The notes beneath the pieces were generated by a model. It was not told the DNA's origin. It saw only the letters and a list, made by a program, of their open reading frames with translations, and made no database searches. A program made the translations under genes and the position numbers. Shown one piece after another: positions 1-5,816 of a stretch of 5,816 nt of DNA (the stretch's first letter is position 1; each line of letters starts with the position of its first letter). The stretch lies in NCBI GenBank assembly GCA_003242525.1, contig QGUU01000174.1, positions 1 to 5,816 of the forward strand, written 5' to 3'. This DNA is from Pseudomonadota bacterium (lineage in GTDB: Bacteria > Pseudomonadota > Alphaproteobacteria > Rhizobiales > Rhizobiaceae).

Positions 1-1127
1 CCCTTTTACACCCCCTGACGTTTCTGCCCTTCCACGCGGCCGCCGGGGAGCTGAAGACCAAGCCCACCCAGCACTCGGTCAAGGAGCTGCGCTCGATCGG
101 CATTCAGCCCGACATTCTGTTGTGCCGGTCGGACCGGCCGATCCCACGCTCAGAACGCAAGAAAATCGCACTGTTTTGTAACGTGCGGGAGGAGGCGGTC
201 ATCCAGGCGCTGGACGTTTCCTCGATCTACGACGTGCCGCTGGCCTACCACCGCGAGGGGCTTGATCGCCAGGTGCTCGCGGCCTTCGGCATCGAGAATG
301 CCCCTGCGCCCGATCTCAGCCGTTGGGAGGCGATCAGCCATGCCATCGCCAATCCGGAGGGCGAGGTCACGATTGCCGTCGTAGGCAAGTACACGGAGCT
401 CAAGGACGCTTACAAATCCCTCATCGAAGCGTTGGTGCACGGCGGCATCGCCAACAAGGTGCGGGTGAAAATCGACTGGATCGAAAGCGAAACCTTCGAG
501 CGCGAGGATCCGGCGCCTTTCCTTGAACATGTCGACGGCATTCTGGTGCCCGGCGGTTTTGGCGAACGCGGATCGGAAGGCAAAATCCTCGCCGCCCGTT
601 TTGCACGTGAACACAAGGTGCCGTATTTCGGCATTTGCTTCGGGATGCAGATGGCCTGCATCGAAGCAGCGCGCAATCTCGCCGGAATTCCCGAGGCGAG
701 CTCCACGGAATTTGGACCCACGTCTGAGCCAGTTGTCGGTTTGCTCACCGAATGGATGCGCGGAGATCAGCTGGAGCGGCGCAGGGCAGGGGGCGATCTC
801 GGCGGCACAATGCGACTGGGTGCCTACGAGGCCAGGCTCAATCCCAACAGCAAAATCGCTGGAATTTACGGGACGACCGCGATTTCGGAGCGGCACCGCC
901 ACCGCTACGAGGTCAACCCGGCCTATCGCGAAAGATTGGAAAAGGCGGGGCTGGTCTTTTCCGGCATGTCACCGGACGGCCTGTTGCCGGAAACGATCGA
1001 ATATCCAGATCATCCCTGGTTCATCGGCGTTCAGTTCCATCCCGAGCTGAAATCGCGGCCCTTCGATCCACACCCCCTTTTCAAGAGCTTCATCGCTGCG
1101 GCGGTCGAGCAGTCGCGGTTGGTGTAA
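1..1127 (+). CDS. pyrG: CTP synthase, C-terminal part (5' end outside window)
   Basis: CTP synthase makes CTP from UTP, ATP and glutamine in the cytoplasm, the last step of de novo pyrimidine nucleotide synthesis. About 374 residues are visible, in the codon frame starting at base 3. The first 165-170 residues of this roughly 540-residue family lie outside the window. Visible are the end of the synthetase domain with its nucleotide-contacting motif [12 protein letters not shown] (bases about 57-92), then the class I glutamine amidotransferase domain: oxyanion-hole region GGFGERG, nucleophile Cys in GICFGMQ (codon 636-638) and catalytic His and Glu in FHPEL (codons 1038 and 1044). The Cys-to-His spacing of 134 residues and the short C-terminal tail fit the family. 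The stop is TAA at 1125-1127, and a hairpin terminator follows. The first dozen codons match the family poorly (HPLT where HLT is expected), suggesting a base lost near the left edge. Confidence 0.97.
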   Translation, partial: LLHPLTFLPFHAAAGELKTKPTQHSVKELRSIGIQPDILLCRSDRPIPRSERKKIALFCNVREEAVIQALDVSSIYDVPLAYHREGLDRQVLAAFGIENAPAPDLSRWEAISHAIANPEGEVTIAVVGKYTELKDAYKSLIEALVHGGIANKVRVKIDWIESETFEREDPAPFLEHVDGILVPGGFGERGSEGKILAARFAREHKVPYFGICFGMQMACIEAARNLAGIPEASSTEFGPTSEPVVGLLTEWMRGDQLERRRAGGDLGGTMRLGAYEARLNPNSKIAGIYGTTAISERHRHRYEVNPAYRERLEKAGLVFSGMSPDGLLPETIEYPDHPWFIGVQFHPELKSRPFDPHPLFKSFIAAAVEQSRLV

Positions 1128-1203
1128 GCAGCTCCTGCCAAATGATCGCATTTCAGGGATTGGCCCTTTAGCGGAGGACGTTTCTTCCCGATCTGTAAGT
1201 TAC

Positions 1204-1240
1204 GAGAACCCCGCCTGAGCGGGGCTCTTGGATCTTTTTT
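1204..1240 (+). terminator. Rho-independent-type terminator after pyrG
   Basis: A perfect 6-bp GC stem, CCCCGC (1209-1214) with GCGGGG (1219-1224), closes a CTGA loop. After one mismatch it extends by a G-C and an A-T pair. A run of six T follows at 1235-1240. The 10-nt gap between stem and T-run is longer than in the ideal E. coli form, so strength is uncertain. It lies between the converging ends of pyrG and the DUF3175 gene, and on the - strand it is preceded by the matching A-run, so it might serve both. Confidence 0.6.
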
Positions 1241-1281
1241 GACCTTGAGAATGGTCGTCAGCGGGTGGCACGGCGCTGGCG

Positions 1282-1623
1282 TCAGGCGCCTTCGAACGCG
1301 CGGCGCAGCTCGACTTTTGCTCGTTCCAGGATTTGGCGGCGTTTCTCAGGCAGGCCGCGGCCGGCGCGGTTGATGTAGAAGTTCAGCATCGACATTGCGG
1401 ACTGCAACGGGGTGCCTTTGCGCCGCGTGCTTGTTTCGGCCGACCGCTTCAGAGACTGCGCGATGCGGACGGGATCGTCCCAGGTGAACACGCCGGTTTC
1501 GAGGTCGAGCGCATTGCTGGTGCGCGTTACCTCCTGCGACCAGTATCGTTGGCTTTGCCGCGCTTTGCTGCCGCGGCCGCGCCGTGAGCGCGGCGTCTGC
1601 GTAGTGGCTGCTCGCGGTGTCAT
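1282..1623 (-). CDS. DUF3175 family protein, function unknown
   Basis: This is a complete small gene of 113 residues with an ATG at 1623-1621 and a TGA at 1284-1282, opposite in strand to its neighbours. Residues 1-25 are low-complexity and basic (many Arg, Ser, Thr), probably disordered. The conserved part starts at about residue 26 with YWSQEVTRTSNALDLE, then GVFTWDDP, IAQSLKRSAE, and QSAMSMLNFYINRAG before a charged C-terminal helix (LPEKRRQILERAKVELRRAF). I recognise this order as DUF3175, a family of about 100 residues common in proteobacteria with no established role. I see no signal peptide, membrane segment or catalytic motif. The strong basic charge would allow nucleic acid binding, but that is only a guess. 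No clear Shine-Dalgarno sequence precedes the ATG. The gene diverges from kdsA across a shared regulatory region and converges on pyrG. Confidence 0.88.
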   Translation of the reverse strand: MTPRAATTQTPRSRRGRGSKARQSQRYWSQEVTRTSNALDLETGVFTWDDPVRIAQSLKRSAETSTRRKGTPLQSAMSMLNFYINRAGRGLPEKRRQILERAKVELRRAFEGA

Positions 1624-1643
1624 GCCGGAACCCCGGTCGTGCG

Positions 1644-1710
1644 TTGTGCAAATTCAACAAGGGGTGGCTATCTCGCGTTCCGAGATAGTTGCGAGGCCTT
1701 TGATCCACAA
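1644..1710. promoter_or_regulatory. Candidate overlapping divergent promoters (DUF3175 gene / kdsA)
   Basis: On the + strand TTGTGC (1644-1649) and CTATCT (1668-1673) are 18 nt apart. On the - strand TTGTGG (1710-1705) and CTATCT (1688-1683) are 16 nt apart. Both -10-like boxes are the outer parts of the inverted repeat at 1668-1688, so the two polymerase sites would overlap and compete. Predicted leaders would be about 125 nt for kdsA and about 50 nt for the DUF3175 gene. The boxes are only fair matches to sigma-70-type consensus, so this is a proposal from position and symmetry. Confidence 0.3.
1668..1688. repeat. Perfect 8-bp inverted repeat with 5-nt spacer
   Basis: CTATCTCG (1668-1675) and CGAGATAG (1681-1688) are exact reverse complements separated by CGTTC. 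Two G-T wobbles could lengthen the stem in RNA. It lies in the divergent intergenic region 45 bp from the DUF3175 start codon and 119 bp from kdsA. It could be a dimeric repressor operator, an RNA hairpin, or simply the symmetric core of two promoters. It is not followed by a T-run on either strand, so it is not a terminator. Confidence 0.7.
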
Positions 1711-1744
1711 CCGCACCCTATTCCGCGCGGTCGTCTGGTGTAAG

Positions 1745-1771
1745 CTGCCGCCGCCGCGGCGGAGTCGGCAG
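1745..1771. repeat. GC-rich hairpin ahead of kdsA
   Basis: CTGCCG (1745-1750) pairs with CGGCAG (1766-1771). Inside, CCGC (1751-1754) pairs with GCGG (1759-1762) around a CGCG loop, leaving a three-base AGT bulge. The folded element would end 35 nt before the kdsA start codon, within the probable 5' leader. No T-run follows, so it is not an ordinary terminator. A role in mRNA stability or translation is possible but unproven. Confidence 0.5.
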
Positions 1772-1806
1772 TCGCGGCCATTGTCGTAAGCCGCTACAAG
1801 GCAAGC

Positions 1807-2667
1807 ATGACTGATTCAAATCTGCTCACACCCGAGCCAGTCGTGACGGTTGGCTCCGTGACCTTTGCGAACGACCGGCCGATCGCCCTGTTCGCCGGCC
1901 CTTGTCAGATGGAAAGCCGCACGCATGCGCTGGAAATGGCGGCTGCGCTGAAAGAAATTTGCGGGCGGCTTGGCATCGGGCTCGTGTACAAGACGTCCTT
2001 CGACAAGGCCAATCGGACGAGCCTCTCCGGCAAGCGGGGCATCGGGCTCGCGGCGGCGTTGCCGGTGTTCGCAGAGATTCGCGAAAGCCTCGGCTTGCCG
2101 TGCGTCACCGATGTGCATGAGCCGGCGCAATGCGCGCCTGTTGCCGAGGTCGTCGACGTTCTGCAGATCCCGGCGTTTCTCTGCCGCCAGACGGACCTGC
2201 TGGTCGCAGCGGCCAAGACGGGTCGCGTGGTGAAAATCAAAAAAGGCCAATTCCTGGCACCGTGGGACATGAAAAATGCCGTCGCTAAGGTGACGGGCAG
2301 CGGCAATCGCAACGTGCTGGTAACGGAGCGTGGCGTCAGCTTTGGCTACAACACGCTCGTCGTCGACATGCGCGCGTTGCCAATCATGGCAGAGACAGGC
2401 GCCCCCGTAATTTTCGACGCAACGCATTCTGTGCAGCAGCCGGGCGGGCAGGGGACAGCATCCGGCGGAGACCGGCGGTTCGTGCCGATTTTGGCGCGTG
2501 CTGCCGTTGCGGTGGGGGTCGCCGGGTTATTCATCGAAACCCACGAGAATCCCGACAGGGCGCCGTCAGACGGTCCGAACATGGTGCCGCTTGCGCATTT
2601 GGAGAGCTTGCTCTCCGAGCTCATCGAGCTCGACAGGGTCGTTAAACGCCGGCTGTCATCGCAGTAA
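1807..2667 (+). CDS. kdsA: 3-deoxy-D-manno-octulosonate 8-phosphate synthase, metal-dependent class
   Basis: KdsA condenses phosphoenolpyruvate with D-arabinose 5-phosphate to KDO-8-phosphate in the cytoplasm, the first committed step to the KDO of lipopolysaccharide. The protein has 286 residues, the usual length, forming one TIM barrel. Motifs in order are FAGPCQMES (29-37), [12 protein letters not shown] (61-72), TDVHEP (101-106), FLCRQTDL (124-131), VKIKKGQF (142-149), GVSFGYN (176-182), [12 protein letters not shown] (203-214) and ETHENPD (244-250). Cys33, His207, Glu244 and Asp255 have the same spacing as the metal ligands I recall for the Aquifex enzyme (Cys11, His185, Glu222, Asp233). 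E. coli KdsA has Asn in place of that Cys, so this one should be the class II, metal-dependent type. The ATG at 1807 is preceded by AAGG (1798-1801) at a spacing of 5 nt. It is divergent from the DUF3175 gene. Confidence 0.97.
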   Translation: MTDSNLLTPEPVVTVGSVTFANDRPIALFAGPCQMESRTHALEMAAALKEICGRLGIGLVYKTSFDKANRTSLSGKRGIGLAAALPVFAEIRESLGLPCVTDVHEPAQCAPVAEVVDVLQIPAFLCRQTDLLVAAAKTGRVVKIKKGQFLAPWDMKNAVAKVTGSGNRNVLVTERGVSFGYNTLVVDMRALPIMAETGAPVIFDATHSVQQPGGQGTASGGDRRFVPILARAAVAVGVAGLFIETHENPDRAPSDGPNMVPLAHLESLLSELIELDRVVKRRLSSQ

Positions 2668-2668
2668 C

Positions 2669-2698
2669 ATTGCTCCGAAAGGCTTTTTGCAATTTTTA
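2669..2698 (+). terminator. Weak candidate terminator after kdsA
   Basis: ATTGC (2669-2673) and GCAAT (2689-2693) are complementary and run directly into a T-run (2693-2697). Inside is only a two-pair CC/GG stem on a GAAA tetraloop, with several unpaired bases. The fold would be weak, so partial read-through into the kinase gene is likely. Confidence 0.25.
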
Positions 2699-2801
2699 GT
2701 TGATCGTTCGAACGCATCTCTGAGCATGAGGTGGGGCGGTAACGCTTGGCCCCGAATTGTTTGGCGATGAAAGTCATTTGGCGGATGGGATGGCTGGTGG
2801 G

Positions 2802-3713
2802 ATGGAAGCTGTGAAACGAATCATCTGCATCGGTCATTCCGCGCTCGACCATATCTTCCGGGTCGAATCCTTTCCGCGCGGCCCCTCGAAAGTCCGCGCG
2901 CTGGAGCACGTGGAAACCGGCGGTGGCATGGCCGCGAACGCAGCAGCGACGATCGCGCGTCTGGGCGGCAAAGCCGAGCTGTGGAGCCGCGTCGGAGACG
3001 ACGATGCGGGCGCGAAAGTCCGCGCTGGCTTACGGGCTTTAGGGGTTGATGTGCGCTCACTGCAGTCCTTCGAGGAAGGGCGCACCTCCACATCGGCCAT
3101 CATAGTCGACAACGCCGGCGAGCGGCTTATCGTCGGCTCGCGAGACATCAACATGCCCTCGGGCACGAGCTGGCTACCGCTCGAGCGCATCCGGGATGCC
3201 GATGCTGTTCTTGGCGATGTGCGGTGGCTCGAAGCTGTGCGCGTCGCGTTTACCCGCGCACGGCGCGAAGGCGTGCCGACGGTGCTCGACGGCGACCTCG
3301 GTGCGCGCGAGGCGATGCCCGAGCTGCTTGCCATCACAGATTACGCGATCTTCTCCCAGCCGGCCCTTGAAGATTTTCTTCCGCAAGGGACGATCGAGGA
3401 AAAGCTGCAGCGCGTCCTTGAGTTTGGGCCGCGCCATGCGGGCGTTACGCTGGGGGCCAAGGGCTATCAGTGGCTTGATAGGCAGGCTGGTACCGGTTAT
3501 CAGCCCGGCTTTGCTGTCGATGTGGTGGACACGACTGGGGCGGGGGATGCTTTCCACGGTGCATTCACGCTCGCCCTTGTCGAAGGCAAGCCAATTCCCG
3601 AATGCGCGCGTTTTGCCTGCGCGGTCGCGGCCATGAAGTGCACACGACTCGGCTCACGCGCTGGCCTGCCAACACGCGCCCAAGTCGAAGGCTTCCTGGC
3701 GGCCCAAGGCTAA
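2802..3713 (+). CDS. PfkB-family sugar kinase, sulfofructose kinase-like branch, substrate unknown
   Basis: This is a cytoplasmic ATP-dependent kinase of the ribokinase/PfkB fold, 303 residues from the ATG at 2802. Signature 1 is GGGMAANAAATIARLGG (about 40-56), followed by RVGDDDAG. Signature 2 is VDTTGAGDAFHGA, with the GAGD anion hole and catalytic Asp249. DVRW (139-142), VLDGDL and KCTRLGSRAGLP resemble my memory of E. coli YihV, 6-deoxy-6-sulfofructose kinase. However, the Asn after GERIII that I recall as a sulfonate contact is Gly here (GERLIVGS), while the Arg of DVRW is kept. No other sulfoglycolysis gene is visible, so phosphorylation of fructose 6-phosphate or another sugar is as likely. 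The start is ambiguous: ATG 2790, ATG 2802 and GTG 2811 are in frame, and TTG 2757 also opens the frame. I chose 2802 because it leaves a family-like N-terminus (MEAVKRIICIGHSALDH) and has G-rich sequence 8-15 nt upstream. It lies between kdsA and tkt on the same strand. Confidence 0.88.
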   Translation: MEAVKRIICIGHSALDHIFRVESFPRGPSKVRALEHVETGGGMAANAAATIARLGGKAELWSRVGDDDAGAKVRAGLRALGVDVRSLQSFEEGRTSTSAIIVDNAGERLIVGSRDINMPSGTSWLPLERIRDADAVLGDVRWLEAVRVAFTRARREGVPTVLDGDLGAREAMPELLAITDYAIFSQPALEDFLPQGTIEEKLQRVLEFGPRHAGVTLGAKGYQWLDRQAGTGYQPGFAVDVVDTTGAGDAFHGAFTLALVEGKPIPECARFACAVAAMKCTRLGSRAGLPTRAQVEGFLAAQG

Positions 3714-3725
3714 AGCCTGCCGGCT

Positions 3726-3758
3726 CCGAGATCGCGGCTAAAGAGTCAAAGGTCTCGG
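3726..3758. repeat. Inverted repeat downstream of the kinase gene
   Basis: CCGAGATC (3726-3733) pairs with GGTCTCGG (3751-3758) with one wobble, around a 17-nt loop. It begins 13 nt after the kinase stop codon. No T-run follows, so it does not look like an intrinsic terminator. It may stabilise the 3' end of the kinase mRNA or be chance. Confidence 0.35.
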
Positions 3759-3877
3759 CTGAAACTTCCTGTTTCCAACTTCTCTATGCGACGGTGCTTC
3801 TTGTAGACGGCACGGAGCGCCGCCGCTAAATGGGTCGCGCAACGATGGCCCGGCTCCGGCGCGTCGGCGCCGACACG

Positions 3878-3885
3878 AGAGAGGA
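3878..3885 (+). promoter_or_regulatory. Ribosome binding site deciding the tkt start
   Basis: AGAGAGGA ends 7 nt before the ATG at 3893, the best Shine-Dalgarno match in the window. The same frame is open back to ATG 3845 and ATG 3830 (directly after an in-frame TAA at 3827-3829), but neither has a comparable site upstream. This favours 3893. Confidence 0.75.
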
Positions 3886-3892
3886 TATCCGG

Positions 3893-5816
3893 ATGTCCCT
3901 TGCGCACCCCACGGCTGCCGGCGGCGCAGACGTGAGCCATAAAGACATGGCCAACGCCATTCGGGCGCTTGCCATGGATGCCGTCGAGAAGGCCAAGTCG
4001 GGCCATCCCGGCATGCCGATGGGCATGGCGGACGTCGCGACGGTGCTCTTCACCCAATTCCTGCGTTTCGATCCGGCCGATCCCAAGTGGCCCAATCGCG
4101 ACCGATTCGTGCTGTCGGCCGGTCACGGCTCGATGCTGCTCTACGCGCTGCTCTATCTGACCGGCTATCCGGGGATGGACATTGAGCAGATCAAACAGTT
4201 CCGCCAGCTCGGGTCGAAGACGGCAGGGCATCCCGAGTTTGGCCATGCGCCGGGCATCGAAACGACCACGGGGCCGCTAGGGCAGGGCATCGCGACCGCT
4301 GTCGGCATGGCATTGGCCGAGCGCATCTGGAACGCGCGCCTCGGCTCCGAGATCATCAACCACCACACCTATGTCATCGCTGGCGACGGGTGCCTGATGG
4401 AAGGCGTGAGCCAGGAGGCGATCACGCTGGCAGGCCACCTCGGGCTCGGCCGCCTGATCGTTCTGTTCGACGACAACGGAATTTCAATCGACGGGCCGAC
4501 TACGCTTTCGACGTCGGAGGATCAGATCCGCCGCTTCGAGGCGGCCGGATGGAACACCGCATCCGTCGATGGTCACGATCCGCTTGCGATCGCGGCTGCC
4601 ATTTCCCGCGCCCGCGCGGACGACAGCAAGCCTTGGCTCATCGCCTGCAAGACGGTGATCGGCTACGGTGCGCCGAAGAAGCAGGGCACGGCGGCGACGC
4701 ACGGCTCGCCCCTTGGCGCGGAAGAAATCGCAGGAGCCCGTGAGCGGCTCGGCTGGGCGCATCCGCCTTTCGAGGTCCCCGAGCCGATTTTGGCCGCATG
4801 GCGTAGCACGGGCCAGCGGGGCGCGGCAGAGCGTGCCGAATGGCTGAAGCGCTGGGAGGCTGTCGATGCTGCCGTGCGCGAGAGCTTTGAGCATCCTGCG
4901 GGCGCGGCAGGGGAAGCAGTCCGGAGCGCCATCAACGAGGCCAAGCGCAAGGCCGCGGCAGAGACGGCAAAGAAGGCCACCCGTCAGTGGTCAGAGTTTG
5001 CGCTGGATCACCTGGTGCCGGTGCTGCCCGGGCTCATCGGCGGCTCGGCGGATTTGACGGGCTCGAACAATACCAAGACAAAGTCACAGGCCGTCATCTC
5101 GAAGGGCAGTTTCAGCGGTAACTACATTCACTATGGCATCCGCGAGCATGGGATGGCCGCGGCCATGAACGGATTGGCCCTTTACGGAGGGCTCATCCCC
5201 TACGGCGGCACGTTCCTCGTGTTCTCGGATTATTGCCGGCCTGCCATCCGCCTTTCCGCGCTCATGCGCCAGCGGGTCGTCTACGTGATGACTCACGATT
5301 CGATCGGCCTCGGCGAAGATGGCCCCACCCACCAGCCGATCGAGCACTTGGCGAGCCTCAGGGCGATACCGAACCTCTACGTGATGCGTCCCGCCGACGG
5401 CGTCGAGACGGCGGAGTGCTGGGAGATCGCCGTCCGGCCGGGTGATACGCCGAGCGTTCTTGCGCTGACCCGTCAGGCCGTGCCGAACCTCCGCACGACG
5501 CACAGGGACGAGAACCTTTCGGCCAAAGGCGCGTACGTACTGCGGGAGCCGGACGGCAAGCGGGACGTTACGCTGCTGGCGACCGGCTCCGAAGTGGGGC
5601 TTGCCGTGGCCGCCGCCGAGGCGCTGGCGGGCGAGGGCGTTGCCGCCGCCGTCGTCTCGATGCCGTGTTTCGAGCTCTTCCGGCAGCAGCCGGAGAGCTA
5701 CCGCAAGGCGGTCCTTGGTGACGCGCCGCGCATTGGCATCGAGGCGGCTGTCGCGCAGGGCTGGTGCGAGTGGCTGGCCAGGGACGACGGGTTCATCGGC
5801 CTTTTGGGCTTCGGGG
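3893..5816 (+). CDS. tkt: Transketolase (3' end outside window)
   Basis: This thiamine-diphosphate enzyme moves two-carbon ketol units between xylulose 5-phosphate or fructose 6-phosphate and aldose phosphates, in the non-oxidative pentose phosphate pathway and, where present, the Calvin cycle. 641 residues are visible. The family is about 655-670 long, so only the last 15-30 are missing. Visible motifs are SGHPGMPMG with His38, GHGSML with His78, the ThDP/metal motif GDGCLMEG (164-171) ending in DDNGISIDG (Asn195), THGSPLG with His270, the catalytic Glu418 in [24 protein letters not shown], and [14 protein letters not shown] in the pyrimidine-binding domain. The motif set and length are those of full-size bacterial Tkt, not the split archaeal-type enzyme. 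The gene follows the kinase by 179 bp, so it may have its own promoter. A pentose phosphate supply also feeds arabinose 5-phosphate, the substrate of the nearby KdsA. Confidence 0.97.
   Translation, partial: MSLAHPTAAGGADVSHKDMANAIRALAMDAVEKAKSGHPGMPMGMADVATVLFTQFLRFDPADPKWPNRDRFVLSAGHGSMLLYALLYLTGYPGMDIEQIKQFRQLGSKTAGHPEFGHAPGIETTTGPLGQGIATAVGMALAERIWNARLGSEIINHHTYVIAGDGCLMEGVSQEAITLAGHLGLGRLIVLFDDNGISIDGPTTLSTSEDQIRRFEAAGWNTASVDGHDPLAIAAAISRARADDSKPWLIACKTVIGYGAPKKQGTAATHGSPLGAEEIAGARERLGWAHPPFEVPEPILAAWRSTGQRGAAERAEWLKRWEAVDAAVRESFEHPAGAAGEAVRSAINEAKRKAAAETAKKATRQWSEFALDHLVPVLPGLIGGSADLTGSNNTKTKSQAVISKGSFSGNYIHYGIREHGMAAAMNGLALYGGLIPYGGTFLVFSDYCRPAIRLSALMRQRVVYVMTHDSIGLGEDGPTHQPIEHLASLRAIPNLYVMRPADGVETAECWEIAVRPGDTPSVLALTRQAVPNLRTTHRDENLSAKGAYVLREPDGKRDVTLLATGSEVGLAVAAAEALAGEGVAAAVVSMPCFELFRQQPESYRKAVLGDAPRIGIEAAVAQGWCEWLARDDGFIGLLGFG

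Noticed and set aside
150..902. 250-codon open frame on the - strand inside pyrG
   Set aside because: It lies wholly antisense to a clearly conserved coding region and its translation shows no recognisable domain. It is a shadow frame of GC-rich coding DNA.
1157..1176. GGATTGGCCCTTTA followed closely by CGGAGG, also found at 5171-5190 inside tkt
   Set aside because: A 14-base match between pyrG downstream sequence and the tkt codons for NGLALYGG. There are only two copies and no flanking structure, so it is most likely chance or conserved-codon coincidence.
1412..1789. 125-codon + strand open frame opposite the DUF3175 gene
   Set aside because: It is antisense to a recognised protein family, Arg-rich and without conserved motifs, so it is a shadow frame.
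2705..2714. Perfect 10-bp palindrome CGTTCGAACG between kdsA and the kinase gene
   Set aside because: Several palindromes of this length are expected by chance in a window this size, and no paired or repeated copy supports an operator.
3801..3832. TTGTAG and TAAATG as promoter boxes for tkt
   Set aside because: The spacing of about 20 nt is too long and the second box overlaps a stop/ATG junction, so it is not convincing.
3830..3892. Upstream start for tkt at ATG 3830 or 3845
   Set aside because: No ribosome binding site is seen there, the added residues are Arg-rich and unlike the family N-terminus, and a strong site precedes ATG 3893.

Overview
The window is a GC-rich stretch of an ordinary Gram-negative chromosome, most likely alphaproteobacterial and of Hyphomicrobiales/Rhizobiales type. 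Three things suggest this: the CTP synthase signature GICFGMQMA, the neighbouring pyrG and kdsA genes typical of that order, and a small DUF3175 protein common in that class. A KDO-8-phosphate synthase implies a lipopolysaccharide-bearing outer membrane. I see no mobile element, CRISPR array, RNA gene or phage gene.

Layout, left to right: (1) the C-terminal two thirds of CTP synthase (pyrG, + strand, cut by the left edge), followed by a hairpin terminator; (2) a convergent gene of 113 codons on the - strand, a DUF3175 protein; (3) a divergent intergenic region of 183 bp with a perfect 8-bp inverted repeat, where candidate promoters for both directions overlap, and a GC-rich hairpin just before the next gene; (4) kdsA, a class II (metal-dependent type) KDO-8-P synthase; (5) a PfkB-family sugar kinase resembling the sulfofructose kinase branch; (6) a transketolase gene (tkt) cut by the right edge.

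The genes serve core metabolism: CTP supply (needed for CMP-KDO, phospholipid and nucleic acid synthesis), KDO synthesis for lipid A-core, and sugar-phosphate interconversion. CTP synthase and KdsA are linked functionally, because KDO is activated with CTP. Transketolase supplies pentose phosphates, from which arabinose-5-phosphate, the KdsA substrate, is derived. The kinase would phosphorylate a sugar or sugar phosphate in the same pool, but its substrate cannot be read from the sequence.

The points most worth a second look are the kinase's substrate identity and its position where eno is usual in related genomes, the symmetric divergent promoter/inverted repeat at about 1644-1710, and a probable one-base error at the left edge in pyrG. 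No previously undescribed multi-gene system is visible here.
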